DNA from: Methanolobus tindarius DSM 2278
Lineage (GTDB): Archaea > Halobacteriota > Methanosarcinia > Methanosarcinales > Methanosarcinaceae
Assembly: GCF_000504205.1 (NCBI RefSeq)
Contig: NZ_AZAJ01000001.1
Location: 1,152,879-1,216,878 of the forward strand
DNA length: 64,000 bases
Reading direction: 5' to 3'
Each line of letters starts with the position of its first letter. The stretch's first letter is position 1. Position numbers and translations under genes: made by a program. Under the pieces are notes generated by a model that was not told the origin of the DNA, searched no databases, and saw only the letters and a program-made list of their open reading frames with translations. Positions 1-8,312 of this stretch are shown here, one piece after another.

Positions 1-2
1 AC

Positions 3-383
3 ATTGTAGAGGGTCTTGGAATCGATACGGGAATGGCAGGATTATTGTTTATTCCGGGAGACATCCTTGGTGGACTCTGTCTTGTAGTAATTGGTGCAGT
101 ATTCCTCAACGGACTGCGGGAGATGCTTCAGGGTATTAATGCAGGAGTCTCTTTTGTTTACGTGGGAATCCTGATGTCACTGATATTTGCGGCAGTTTAC
201 CTGCTTATCATGGGTGGCAACCTGCTGGATTCATTCATAGTTCCAGATGATTACGAAGGCTGGAGCATAATGGAAGCATTCAGACCTGGAATTTACCTGG
301 GAATACTTTCGCTTTTTGGAATATTCCACTGGAAGGACAGTTTCTCACTTAATGAAGTACTTGTATTCAGGGAGGGAGCTTAA
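3..383 (+). CDS. Integral membrane protein, 5'-truncated by the window edge
   Basis: The reading frame is open from the first bases of the window. An ATG lies at 33, but the ten codons before it are also open and no ribosome binding site precedes it, so I treat the gene as partial. The visible part has about three hydrophobic segments (roughly residues 10-30, 45-70 and 95-105 of the visible product) joined by short polar loops; the last stretch carries charged residues and ends in EGA. I do not recognise the family. The stop overlaps the start of the next gene (TAATG), so the two are translationally coupled. Function unknown; that it is coding is well supported. Confidence 0.6.
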   Translation: MVEGLGIDTGMAGLLFIPGDILGGLCLVVIGAVFLNGLREMLQGINAGVSFVYVGILMSLIFAAVYLLIMGGNLLDSFIVPDDYEGWSIMEAFRPGIYLGILSLFGIFHWKDSFSLNEVLVFREGA

Positions 384-700
384 TGGTAGTAGGATACAGA
401 TATTTTCTTAGAAGAATGGCAAAGATGATGGATTCAAGAGAGAACCTTACCACACGAACCATTGCTGACAGGCTTAACCTGCGGCAGGATGAGTTCAAGG
501 ACTTGCTTGCTATCATGGAAAAAAAAGGCGACATCGAATGCTGTATTGAAAATGCGGCAGTACATGAGTGTTCAGGCGGCTGCAAAGGCTGTTCAAGGGT
601 CTGCGCAGGCCCTGAACTTTCTTCCAGAAGCATGAATATGAAATCATACAAATTGACCGATAAAGGCAGAGCTTTGTGCGGAGAGCAGACATTAAACTGA
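383..700 (+). CDS. Winged-helix protein with a four-cysteine cluster (FeoC-like)
   Basis: A 105-residue protein. Residues about 1-60 look like a small winged helix (an ARRM-type start followed by a helix-turn-helix pattern and an acidic wing), followed by the cysteine motif C-x3-C-x2-C-x3-C at about residues 63-74 and a second basic strand near the end. This arrangement resembles FeoC-type regulators that carry an iron-sulfur cluster, but no feoA or feoB gene is visible and homology is weak, so FeoC-like is inference. The start ATG overlaps the upstream stop and has a GGGAGG ribosome binding site. The upstream partner is a membrane protein, so the pair could be a membrane transporter and its cytosolic redox-sensing partner. 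Confidence 0.6.
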   Translation: MVVGYRYFLRRMAKMMDSRENLTTRTIADRLNLRQDEFKDLLAIMEKKGDIECCIENAAVHECSGGCKGCSRVCAGPELSSRSMNMKSYKLTDKGRALCGEQTLN

Positions 701-819
701 TGTTTATGTTTACTCTTCGTTTTGTTTATTAATTTCTGACGTATTTTCATTTGTAAACCGAAATCACCCTTTTATATTGTTCTGTAAAAAGAATAAGGTA
801 TTCAGTTATCTGAATAACA

Positions 820-1221
820 TCACTTTTTGTTTTTAAGCAGGAACTTAATCAGATCAGTGCTCATATGCAGTTCTCGTTCCATCTTTGCTGCAATTTCATC
901 ATCAGAAAAACCATCTTTCCTGAACTGATCGAAACGTTCATATACAGTTTCTGAAACTTCAGAGTACTCATTGATGTCCTTTCTATGACCCCATACATCA
1001 CCTTCTATGAGTGCAACGCCTTTCATATCCAAAAACATCTGAGTGGATTTGGAAATTGTTTTTATATAGGAAGTTGGTATGTGGAGTGCTTTCACATCAG
1101 GACAGTTTGTTATGAGTGTTAAGATGTCTGTATTTGATGGCCTGAAGGCAAGATGAATCATTTCCTCATTTGGACCAATGTTATTGATTTCTTCTTTTGA
1201 ACTTACAACTCTTATTTTCAT
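820..1221 (-). CDS. DUF1699 family protein
   Basis: A 133-residue soluble protein. The N-terminal half alternates strands and helices around an AFRPSNTDI segment and a later LHIPTSY segment; the C-terminal part has an acidic helix and ends in KKNKK. The sequence looks like the DUF1699 family known mainly from Methanosarcinales; no biochemical role is established for that family. The start has a GGAGA ribosome binding site 7 nt upstream. It stands alone, divergent from the trp operon, with a 310-nt AT-rich region between them. Family assignment is from memory of the pattern and should be treated as probable rather than certain. Confidence 0.6.
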   Translation of the reverse strand: MKIRVVSSKEEINNIGPNEEMIHLAFRPSNTDILTLITNCPDVKALHIPTSYIKTISKSTQMFLDMKGVALIEGDVWGHRKDINEYSEVSETVYERFDQFRKDGFSDDEIAAKMERELHMSTDLIKFLLKNKK

Positions 1222-1531
1222 TATTTGTCTCCGATATTTGAATAAAATGAGATTTGCTGTTCAAAAGTATACAAATTACTTAAAAATTACTGTATATACA
1301 AGATATGATTGAAATTACTATATTTTTTGAATTATGACATTTCTGGATGTAGACTAAACTACTTATGAAAATAGAAAAAAGCAAATTTTGAAATTAGGAT
1401 TATAGGTATAAAGTCAAGCAAAAATACTATTTTCTACACAAAGCATCCAAACCCATAATCCTTAAATATAATTAGTCATCTTTAATCAATATTGTACATA
1501 TATATACATTATTGCGTTGAAAGGTGCTAAC
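1222..1531. other. Intergenic region between DUF1699 gene and trp operon
   Basis: An AT-rich spacer of 310 nt carrying the divergent promoters of the DUF1699 gene and trpDFEG. I see no reading frame with a convincing ribosome binding site and no strong hairpin. The trp promoter elements are listed separately. Confidence 0.6.
1460..1498 (+). promoter_or_regulatory. Candidate trp promoter with a TGTACA hexamer
   Basis: A TATA-like element (CTTAAATATA) lies near 1460-1470, and the hexamer TGTACA is at 1493-1498, about where transcription would start. TGTACA is the TRP-box half site reported for the TrpY repressor of Methanothermobacter. Only one copy is present and no trpY gene is visible, so control by a TrpY-like protein is a weak inference. 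Confidence 0.3.
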
Positions 1532-2569
1532 ATGAAGGACTACATCAAGAAAGTAAGTGAAAAGCAGGACCTCACAATTACAGAAGCGGAGGATGCTATC
1601 ACAAAGATATTCACAAAGGCCACAGACGCACAGATAGGTGGCCTCCTCATTGCTCTTAAAATGAAGGGAGAGACCCCGGATGAGATTGCAGGTTTTGCAA
1701 CCGGTATGAAAAAAGCTGCAAACACAATTGCCCCTAAAGTTGAAGGTGCACTTGTGGATGTAGTGGGAACCGGCGGAGACAAGCGTAACACCATCAATAT
1801 CTCAACAGCATCTGCAATAGTTACCGCAGCAACCGGCGTGGCTGTCGCAAAGCACGGTAACCGCTCAATAACCTCACTTTCCGGTAGTGCCGATGTCCTG
1901 AGAGAACTCGGAATAAAAGTGGACAAAGCACCTGAAGAAGTAACCCAGTCTATAGAAAAGAACGGAATCGGATTCATGTTCGCACCGATCTTCCATCCTG
2001 CCATGAAAAGGGTCGGACCAATAAGACAGGAAATGGGAGTCAGGACAGTTTTCAACATTCTCGGACCACTCACCAACCCTGCTAATGCTAAAGTGCAGCT
2101 TGTAGGCGTATTTGACAAAAGTCTCTGCGAGCCCTTCGCACAGGTCATGAAAAAGCTCGGTGTTGACAGGGCAATGGTAGTTCACGGTGACGGCATGGAT
2201 GAGATATCCAATTTCTCAGAAACATACGTTGCTGAACTCAAAGACGGAAACATCACTACTTACACACTCACTCCAGAAGAACTTGGAATAAACAGAGCAA
2301 CTCCGGAGGATATTGCAGGCGGCACACCTAAGGAGAATGCAACAGATATCATAAGAATATTGAAGGGTGAGAAGGGACCGAAGAGAGACATCATTGTAAT
2401 GAACTCGGCCGCTGCACTTTATGTTGCCGGCAAGGCAGCCTCTGTCAAAGAAGCAGTTCCTATGGTAGAGGAAGTACTTGACAGCGGCAAAGCACTGGCG
2501 AAACTCATCGAATTCAGTGATGATGACAACATTCAGGGAGTCATAGATGAAGCATCTGCCCAGAGTTAA
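1532..2569 (+). CDS. trpD: Anthranilate phosphoribosyltransferase
   Basis: Second step of tryptophan synthesis: transfers phosphoribose from PRPP to anthranilate. The product has the family's PRPP-binding GTGGD motif (about residue 80), the KHGNR motif (about 105) and a conserved NILGPLTNP segment, and its 345 residues match the family. A TTG fifteen bases upstream would also be in frame, but AAAGGTG sits just before the ATG at 1532, so I chose that start. First gene of a compact trpD-F-E-G operon; its 3' end overlaps trpF by 23 nt. trpC, trpB and trpA are not in the window, so the pathway is split between loci. Confidence 0.95.
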   Translation: MKDYIKKVSEKQDLTITEAEDAITKIFTKATDAQIGGLLIALKMKGETPDEIAGFATGMKKAANTIAPKVEGALVDVVGTGGDKRNTINISTASAIVTAATGVAVAKHGNRSITSLSGSADVLRELGIKVDKAPEEVTQSIEKNGIGFMFAPIFHPAMKRVGPIRQEMGVRTVFNILGPLTNPANAKVQLVGVFDKSLCEPFAQVMKKLGVDRAMVVHGDGMDEISNFSETYVAELKDGNITTYTLTPEELGINRATPEDIAGGTPKENATDIIRILKGEKGPKRDIIVMNSAAALYVAGKAASVKEAVPMVEEVLDSGKALAKLIEFSDDDNIQGVIDEASAQS

Positions 2570-3224
2570 GATATGCGGAATGAAAACTGCTGAGGATATC
2601 GAACTGGCAGTAAGCTGCGGAGCCGACGCTGTGGGTTTCATCACAGAAGTTCCTGTGAACACACCCAGGAAACTGGACGCGCAGACTGCTTCAGAACTCG
2701 TAAAGAAAGTGCCTTTCTTTGTTGACTCATTGCTTGTGATAATGCCAGAAAACGGACAGGAAGCTCTGGAACTAATTGAGAAAGTCAGGCCGGATGTAGT
2801 TCAGATTCATAACAATCTCAGCGCAGATGAAATAGCGATCATACGTAACAACACACACCAGAAGATAATCAGGACATTTGTCGTGCCGGTGGAATGCAGG
2901 GAACTGCCATCTGAAATAATAGCAGAGATAGATTCCCTCTATGAGAATGACCTGATAGACGGCATACTCCTTGATTCAGGTAAGGCAGGAGCAAGTGGCG
3001 GCACAGGACTTGTGCACGACTGGTCAATCAGCAGGAAAATAGTAGAGAACACAGAAGCTCCGGTGATACTTGCCGGAGGACTGAAAGCTGATAATGTCAG
3101 GGATGCGGTTAACAAGGTAATGCCCTTTGCCGTGGATACCGCTTCAGGTGTGGAAACAGATGGAAAGAAAGACCCTGCAAAGGTATGCAGGTTTATAAAA
3201 GAAGCAAGGTGTATCAATGGTTGA
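2547..3224 (+). CDS. trpF: Phosphoribosylanthranilate isomerase
   Basis: Catalyses the Amadori rearrangement of phosphoribosylanthranilate in tryptophan synthesis. The start of the protein carries the family's catalytic cysteine motif KICGMK (about residues 8-13), and the TIM-barrel phosphate-binding parts GTG near residue 152 and LAGGL near residue 175 are visible, with a DTASGVE motif near the C terminus. At 225 residues it is normal length. The start lies inside trpD (23 nt overlap) and the stop lies 8 nt inside trpE, indicating translational coupling. Confidence 0.95.
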   Translation: MKHLPRVKICGMKTAEDIELAVSCGADAVGFITEVPVNTPRKLDAQTASELVKKVPFFVDSLLVIMPENGQEALELIEKVRPDVVQIHNNLSADEIAIIRNNTHQKIIRTFVVPVECRELPSEIIAEIDSLYENDLIDGILLDSGKAGASGGTGLVHDWSISRKIVENTEAPVILAGGLKADNVRDAVNKVMPFAVDTASGVETDGKKDPAKVCRFIKEARCING

Positions 3225-4788
3225 TTTTGATCTTAATATAGAGGATTTCAAAACCCTCTTTGAAAATTCACAGAAGCCTGCCATAGTGCAGCTCATGACA
3301 AAAGTGGATAGCATTTGCAGCCCGCTACAACTCTATGCAACCCTGCAGAATGCAGGACATTCCTATCTGCTTGAATCAGTTGAAAAGGAAAAAAGGCATG
3401 CAAGGTATTCATTTGTAGGTTACGAACCTGAGATGGTTGTGTCTATCAAAGACAGATATATCACAATCGAATGCCAGATGAACTCCGAACTTACAAAGCA
3501 CATCTACAACAAGCTCAAGTCAATGGGAGATGTAGAATCACTTATCGGTGGTAAGTTCAGAGTAAAGGTAAACGAAGGTGACGATGCTCTGGCAGCTTTC
3601 AGGAAGATATATCCTACGAGCACCGGAACTCAGATGTTGAACCAGAAGCGCTTTGACAGGCAGACATTTCTGGGAGGAGCTATCGGTTATAACAGCTACG
3701 ACCTTGTTTACGATTCATGGTTAGACCGGGACAAGAAACCTGATGCAGATGTACCTGACATGCATTTCGCAATCATGTCAAAGACCTTTGTCTTCGACCA
3801 TATAACAAACGAGACATACATAGTAATCACACCCTTTGTAACTGAATCAAGTGACCTTGCGGACGTTTACGAGCATGCTGTATCTGAAGCTCAACTCATG
3901 GAAAGATCACTTCAAATGGCTTCAGTCATAAGTATCAGTGAGGATATTCCTGCAGCAGATACTGAACAGCCGGTTGCCAATATGGAGCAGGCGGCCTATG
4001 AAGAAGCTGTGAAAATTGCAAAACAGCACATCATTGACGGTGATATTTTCCAGGTAGTCCCTTCACGCAGATACACTGTGAAAATGAAGCAGACACCACT
4101 GCAACTCTACATCAGACTCAGGAACATCAATCCGAGTCCTTACATGTATATCTTCAACTTCAAGGATATCGGTATCGTGGGTGCAAGCCCCGAAACACTT
4201 ATGACAGTCTTTGACAGGAAAGTCATCACAAATCCTATTGCAGGAACCTGTCCACGTGGAAATAATGATGAAGAGGACAGAGAACTTGCACAGGAGATGC
4301 TAAGCGACAAGAAAGAACGTGCAGAACACGTGATGCTTGTTGACCTTGGACGCAATGATGTCAGAATGGTCTCAAAAGGCGGGACCGTTAAAGTTGATGA
4401 CCTTATGAGCGTGGTTAAGTATTCCCACCTCCAGCACATCGAAAGTACAGTCAGCGGCGAACTCAGGGACGAATGTGACCAGTTCGATGCTACACGTGCC
4501 ATATTCCCTGCCGGAACACTTTCCGGTGCACCAAAGATAAGGGCAATGGAAATAATAGATGAACTTGAACCTGAGTCAAGAGGCATCTATGGCGGCGGCG
4601 TGGGTTACTATTCATGGAATGGAGACGCAGACTTTGCAATTGTTATAAGGACAGTTCTTATCAAGAATAACACAGCTTACGTACAGGCAGGAGCCGGTAT
4701 TGTAGCTGACTCGGACCCGACATACGAATACAACGAAACCGAAAGGAAAATGGCTGCAATGATAAAGGCCATAGGAGGAAAACAATGA
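3217..4788 (+). CDS. trpE: Anthranilate synthase component I
   Basis: Converts chorismate and ammonia (supplied by TrpG) to anthranilate. The 523-residue protein has the N-terminal feedback region with LLES followed by RYSFVGYEP, the place where tryptophan binds in this family, and the chorismate-binding core with PIAGTCPRG, DLGRNDV, FPAGTLSGAPK and GIYGGGVGY. The GTLSGAPK sequence is typical of TrpE rather than of menaquinone or para-aminobenzoate enzymes, and the neighbours agree. The stop overlaps the trpG start (ATGA). Confidence 0.95.
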   Translation: MVDFDLNIEDFKTLFENSQKPAIVQLMTKVDSICSPLQLYATLQNAGHSYLLESVEKEKRHARYSFVGYEPEMVVSIKDRYITIECQMNSELTKHIYNKLKSMGDVESLIGGKFRVKVNEGDDALAAFRKIYPTSTGTQMLNQKRFDRQTFLGGAIGYNSYDLVYDSWLDRDKKPDADVPDMHFAIMSKTFVFDHITNETYIVITPFVTESSDLADVYEHAVSEAQLMERSLQMASVISISEDIPAADTEQPVANMEQAAYEEAVKIAKQHIIDGDIFQVVPSRRYTVKMKQTPLQLYIRLRNINPSPYMYIFNFKDIGIVGASPETLMTVFDRKVITNPIAGTCPRGNNDEEDRELAQEMLSDKKERAEHVMLVDLGRNDVRMVSKGGTVKVDDLMSVVKYSHLQHIESTVSGELRDECDQFDATRAIFPAGTLSGAPKIRAMEIIDELEPESRGIYGGGVGYYSWNGDADFAIVIRTVLIKNNTAYVQAGAGIVADSDPTYEYNETERKMAAMIKAIGGKQ

Positions 4789-5375
4789 AGGTATTGTTCA
4801 TAAACAACAAGGATTCTTTTGTCTGGAATCTTGTGGACTATGTGTCCATATACGAACCTGATACCATGGTCGTTCCTAACACCATTTCCCTTGAAGAAGT
4901 AAAGGAAATCAACCCTGATGCAATCGTGATTTCCCCGGGACCTGGCACACCTCACAAAGCAGAAGATATTGGTTCATGCCTTGATGTTATCAGGGAATTT
5001 GGTCCTGAAAAACCTGTACTCGGAGTTTGTCTTGGCCACCAGGCGATAAATACCGCGTTTGGCGGAACCATCGGACATGCAAAGGGTGGCCCGATTCATG
5101 GAAAAACATCTGATATCAGTCATGAGGAATCTCCGCTTTTTGAAGGACTTGATGACAAGTTTAAGGGTGGAAGATACCATTCACTTGCCATTGAGAAACT
5201 GGCAGATGACCTCAAAGTCACTGCAAAGACAGATGATGATATAATCATGGCAGTTGAACACAAAGAATATCCAGTGTACGGTGTACAATTCCATCCGGAA
5301 TCCATACTTACCGAAGAAGGATTGTGGATTGTCAAGAATTTCCTGAAAATTGCTGAACAGATGCAAAAGAACTAG
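4785..5375 (+). CDS. trpG: Anthranilate synthase component II, glutamine amidotransferase
   Basis: Class I glutamine amidotransferase that supplies ammonia to TrpE. The oxyanion segment SPGPGTP (about residues 50-56), the catalytic Cys82 in GVCLGHQ and the His170/Glu172 pair in VQFHPES are all present. At 196 residues it is a stand-alone amidotransferase without a fused TrpD domain. It is the last gene of the operon; an imperfect hairpin with a short T tract follows at 5419-5446. PabA function in folate-type synthesis is an alternative in other organisms, but the adjacent trpE makes TrpG the clear choice. Confidence 0.95.
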   Translation: MKVLFINNKDSFVWNLVDYVSIYEPDTMVVPNTISLEEVKEINPDAIVISPGPGTPHKAEDIGSCLDVIREFGPEKPVLGVCLGHQAINTAFGGTIGHAKGGPIHGKTSDISHEESPLFEGLDDKFKGGRYHSLAIEKLADDLKVTAKTDDDIIMAVEHKEYPVYGVQFHPESILTEEGLWIVKNFLKIAEQMQKN

Positions 5376-5418
5376 CTAATTATTGTTGCAGAGATTTTAC
5401 TCTGTAACTCATTTCCAG

Positions 5419-5446
5419 ATTGCTTAGAGAATTCTCTGCAATTTTC
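5419..5446 (+). terminator. Hairpin terminator of the trp operon
   Basis: The perfect palindrome AGAGAATTCTCT is extended by ATTGC/GCAAT arms with a two-base bulge and is followed by TTTT, 44 nt after the trpG stop. A good candidate for 3' end formation. Confidence 0.5.
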
Positions 5447-5484
5447 CATATACAAAAACAAAACACAAAGGAGGAAGTATTCAT

Positions 5485-5622
5485 TTGGGAAAATATGGCA
5501 TTAATCCAAAAAACAGACCATGGGAAGCTTCCTGGAGAAAACGCTGGACTGGAGCAAGAAAGTCTGTTGATTCTGCAAGAAACGGAGATTACTGGAAGGA
5601 ACCTATCAGGATTTCAGGATAA
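5485..5622 (+). CDS. Small basic tryptophan-rich protein, TTG start
   Basis: A 45-codon frame begins with TTG at 5485, seven bases after a very strong ribosome binding site (AAAGGAGGAA). The product is basic, with four tryptophans and many Arg/Lys residues; it starts MGKYGINPKNRP and ends EPIRISG. No membrane segment is present. A perfect 9-bp hairpin at 5655-5679 lies 33 nt after the stop, so ribosome binding site, frame and terminator form one unit separate from trp. I do not recognise the protein; RNA or nucleic-acid binding would suit its charge, but that is a guess. A longer frame in another phase overlaps it but lacks a ribosome binding site. Confidence 0.5.
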   Translation: MGKYGINPKNRPWEASWRKRWTGARKSVDSARNGDYWKEPIRISG

Positions 5623-5654
5623 GAACAACATCTTATAACAAAAATTAAATTTGT

Positions 5655-5679
5655 AATTCATCGCAAAAAACGATGAATT
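5655..5679. terminator. Bidirectional hairpin terminator
   Basis: AATTCATCG and CGATGAATT form a perfect 9-bp stem around a CAAAAAA loop, with T- or A-rich sequence on both sides. It lies 33 nt after the 45-residue gene and 46 nt past the stop of the convergent DUF1328 gene, so it can serve both. Confidence 0.55.
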
Positions 5680-5724
5680 TACACTTTTCTGTTGTTAAGA
5701 AATCAAATCAATAGCCGGTTTTTG

Positions 5725-5880
5725 TTAGAAGAAAAAAGATATGATCGCAAGTATCACAAAGATAACTACCAGCCATTTTGCAATTTCCATAGACAAACCA
5801 GCAATTCCTCTTGCTCCAAAAATGTAAGCTACCAGGGCCAATACTAGAAATGCTATAGAAAGTCCTATTAAAGACGCCAT
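5725..5880 (-). CDS. DUF1328 family small membrane protein
   Basis: A 51-residue protein made almost wholly of two transmembrane helices (about residues 3-20 and 31-50) joined by a loop with GARGIAG. This loop pattern and the length are typical of the DUF1328 (YtjA) family, found in many bacteria and some methanogens, whose role is unknown but is sometimes linked to stress. The ATG at 5880 follows a GGAG ribosome binding site. It is monocistronic, convergent with the preceding small gene. Confidence 0.85.
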   Translation of the reverse strand: MASLIGLSIAFLVLALVAYIFGARGIAGLSMEIAKWLVVIFVILAIISFFF

Positions 5881-6184
5881 TTTATTCTCCTTTGCTTATT
5901 TTGTTTAAATAATCTGATGAAATACAGCATCCGCTAGGAACATCTTAATTTAACTTTTCACCATCATACATCGTATTGCTACAGCAGTATTTCCGGCTAT
6001 GCTATATTTCCCACTCCGATGTTCAATGCAGAAAGAAAAGAGGATAACATAGTTTATCCATCTTAAAGCTCTCCCCACTATTATTTATTATGCAATTTTA
6101 GTATATGTAATTAAGGGAGAAAAATTATTAATGCAAACCAAAGAACATCACAAGAATTAAGCACTAGTATACTTATTCTTAACT

Positions 6185-6736
6185 ATGCTTATCGGTATCA
6201 CAGGAACTCCGGGAACTGGAAAAACATCCGTGACAAAACTGCTTGAAAAGGAGCGGTTTTATCAGGTAATCCATCTCAATGAACTGATAAAAGAAGAAAA
6301 ACTTTACTCTGAAGTTGATTCGGAAAGAGACTGTGTTGTTGCTGATATGGACAGGGTTTATGACAGAGTCCTTGAGCTTCATGACAGGTCATATCCTGTA
6401 ACGATAGTTGATAGTCACCTCTCCCACCACATTGCTGATATTGTTATTGTACTGAGAACTGACCCTGCAATACTAAGAGGAAGACTTGAAAAAAGGAATT
6501 ACTCCGAAGAAAAAGTAAAGGAAAATCTCGAAGCTGAGGCTCTTGATATAATCCTTGCAGAATCAGTGGAGTGGTGTGAAAAAGTCTTTGAACTTGATAC
6601 TAGCGGAGAAAGTGCAGACAATACAGAGAAGGCTATCATGCGAATAATCCGGGGACTGCGAAACGGCAATACAGAAGAACTTGAAGAGGAATTCAGGCCG
6701 GGATCTGTTGACTGGTTTGACTATCCATTTGACTGA
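6185..6736 (+). CDS. Adenylate kinase-like ATPase of the AK6/Fap7 family
   Basis: A 183-residue P-loop kinase with Walker A GTPGTGKT at residues 7-14, a DSHLSHH segment near residue 78 at the place of the usual AK6 DTPGH-type motif, and RLEKRNYSEEK in the lid region. Archaeal members of this family are annotated as putative adenylate kinases; the eukaryotic homologue Fap7/hCINAP acts with ribosomal protein S11 in 18S rRNA maturation, and an archaeal Fap7 binds the equivalent ribosomal protein. A ribosome-assembly role is therefore likely by family. The start has no clear ribosome binding site, so the mRNA may be leaderless. Its stop nearly meets the convergent kinase gene. Confidence 0.85.
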   Translation: MLIGITGTPGTGKTSVTKLLEKERFYQVIHLNELIKEEKLYSEVDSERDCVVADMDRVYDRVLELHDRSYPVTIVDSHLSHHIADIVIVLRTDPAILRGRLEKRNYSEEKVKENLEAEALDIILAESVEWCEKVFELDTSGESADNTEKAIMRIIRGLRNGNTEELEEEFRPGSVDWFDYPFD

Positions 6737-6743
6737 ATAACAA

Positions 6744-8309
6744 TTAATTCCCAACAAGACTTGCCTGCATATTCTGTTTCAGGTTTTCAGGAACTCTGGG
6801 TAGTTTAAGCGTGAATGTAGTTCCTTTGCCATATTCACTTTCGACCTGAATGTCGCCGTTATGCATTTTTACATATTCCCTGACAAGCATCAGGCCCAGC
6901 CCCACACCGCCATGTTTGCGGCTTACAGAACCATCTAACTGTACAAAAGGTTCGAATATTCTTTCCATATTTTTTTTCTCAATTCCAATTCCCGTATCAG
7001 AAACTCCAAAATAAACATAATCAGAATTTTCCTTTACAGATATTGATATCTTACCGCCTTCCGGAGTAAATTTAATTGAGTTTTCCACGACATTGTAAAG
7101 CATCTCGGTAACCTTATCGGCATCAGCTATTATTTCTTCAAGACCGGGGTCGATAGCTGAATTTACACAAATATTCTTTTTGGCAGCCAGTGAACTTGAC
7201 CTTTTAAGAACAATAGAAAGAACATAATCAGGACTGAAACTTTCATAGCTCAAATCCATCCGACCTGATTCTATCATGGATAAATCCAGCATCCTGTTAA
7301 CAAGCTCAAGTAACCTGGCTCCACTTTTGTTGATTATTGAAATATACTCCTGCTGTGACTCATTCAGTTGGCCGGATACACCTTCCAGCAATACATCGGA
7401 AAAGCCGATAACAGAACTCAGAGGAGTTTTAAGTTCGTGGGTAATGTTGGCCAGCAGCTCATTTTTATACTGGTTAGCCTCCTCAGCAGCAATTCTTGCT
7501 CTTAGCATCTGCTCCTCGGCAAGTTTTCTGTCTGTTATATTAATACAGGTTCCAATAGACCTGTGAGGAACATTGTTTTTATCAATATCAAAGGGTTTCC
7601 CATGACCTGTAATCCATATCCATGTGCCATCACTTGAGCACATCCTGAAATCCATCTGGAATGGCTCCCTGTTTCGCAGATTATCAAGTAATCTGGAAAT
7701 GACAACATCCTGATCTTCCGGATGTAAAATTGATTTCCATGCATCAAATGTTTCCGGCAGGTCACCAGGATTATATCCAAACATGGAATACCAGCCCTTA
7801 CTGAAATATACTTTATCAGTATCCATATCCCAGTCCCAGAAACCCTGACCTGAAACTTCCATAGCAAGCTTTAATCGTTCCTCACTTGCCTTGAGGGAAT
7901 CTTCTGCAACTTCTTTTGCCACAAGAGCTTCTTTTTTATCAAGAGCTTCCCTTACTGAATAAGGCAATCTTTTGATACGATCCTTGAGAACATAATCCGT
8001 CGCACCTTCTTTCATACATTTTACTGCTGTTTCCTCATTGAGGGAGCCAGTGAAAACTATAAACGGAATGCTGCTATCATATTCCAGAAGCAATTTGAGT
8101 GCCCTCATGCCATCAAAAACAGGAAGGCTGTAATCGGAAATAATCAGGTGGGGTTTGAATTCATCTAACTGTTTCAGGAATTCATCGGCAGTCTCTACTC
8201 TTATGGAGCTAAAAATCAATCCATCTTTCCGCAGTATCCTCTCTGCCAGCTCCGTATCAGAAGGGACATCCTCTACGAACAGTATTCGCAAATCAGAATT
8301 TTGCTCCAT
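6744..8309 (-). CDS. Hybrid sensor: receiver-PAS-histidine kinase
   Basis: A soluble 521-residue protein. Order: receiver domain at residues 8-125 with phosphoacceptor Asp59 (IISDYSLP) and Lys109, a coiled linker, a PAS domain of the PAS_3 type at about 145-265, HisKA with phosphorylated His291 in NITHELKTP, and a C-terminal ATPase with N, G1 (DTGIGI) and G2 (GGVGLGL) boxes. No membrane segment. It is the last gene of a three-gene operon: the start lies 3 nt after the upstream receiver stop and has an AAGGAGTGAT ribosome binding site. A likely phosphorelay runs from the giant kinase through the single receiver to this protein; direction of phosphate flow is inference. Confidence 0.9.
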   Translation of the reverse strand: MEQNSDLRILFVEDVPSDTELAERILRKDGLIFSSIRVETADEFLKQLDEFKPHLIISDYSLPVFDGMRALKLLLEYDSSIPFIVFTGSLNEETAVKCMKEGATDYVLKDRIKRLPYSVREALDKKEALVAKEVAEDSLKASEERLKLAMEVSGQGFWDWDMDTDKVYFSKGWYSMFGYNPGDLPETFDAWKSILHPEDQDVVISRLLDNLRNREPFQMDFRMCSSDGTWIWITGHGKPFDIDKNNVPHRSIGTCINITDRKLAEEQMLRARIAAEEANQYKNELLANITHELKTPLSSVIGFSDVLLEGVSGQLNESQQEYISIINKSGARLLELVNRMLDLSMIESGRMDLSYESFSPDYVLSIVLKRSSSLAAKKNICVNSAIDPGLEEIIADADKVTEMLYNVVENSIKFTPEGGKISISVKENSDYVYFGVSDTGIGIEKKNMERIFEPFVQLDGSVSRKHGGVGLGLMLVREYVKMHNGDIQVESEYGKGTTFTLKLPRVPENLKQNMQASLVGN

Positions 8310-8312
8310 AGA

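Noticed and set aside
1493-1498. TGTACA as a definite TrpY operator
   Set aside because: A single hexamer in AT-rich DNA is likely by chance; kept only as a weak note in the promoter entry.
1540-2148. Long open frame on the minus strand opposite trpD
   Set aside because: It lies wholly within a clearly conserved trpD and has no ribosome binding site; the composition is that of an antisense shadow.
5420-5638. 72-codon frame overlapping the 45-residue gene in another phase
   Set aside because: No ribosome binding site, starts inside the trp terminator hairpin, and its codons look random.
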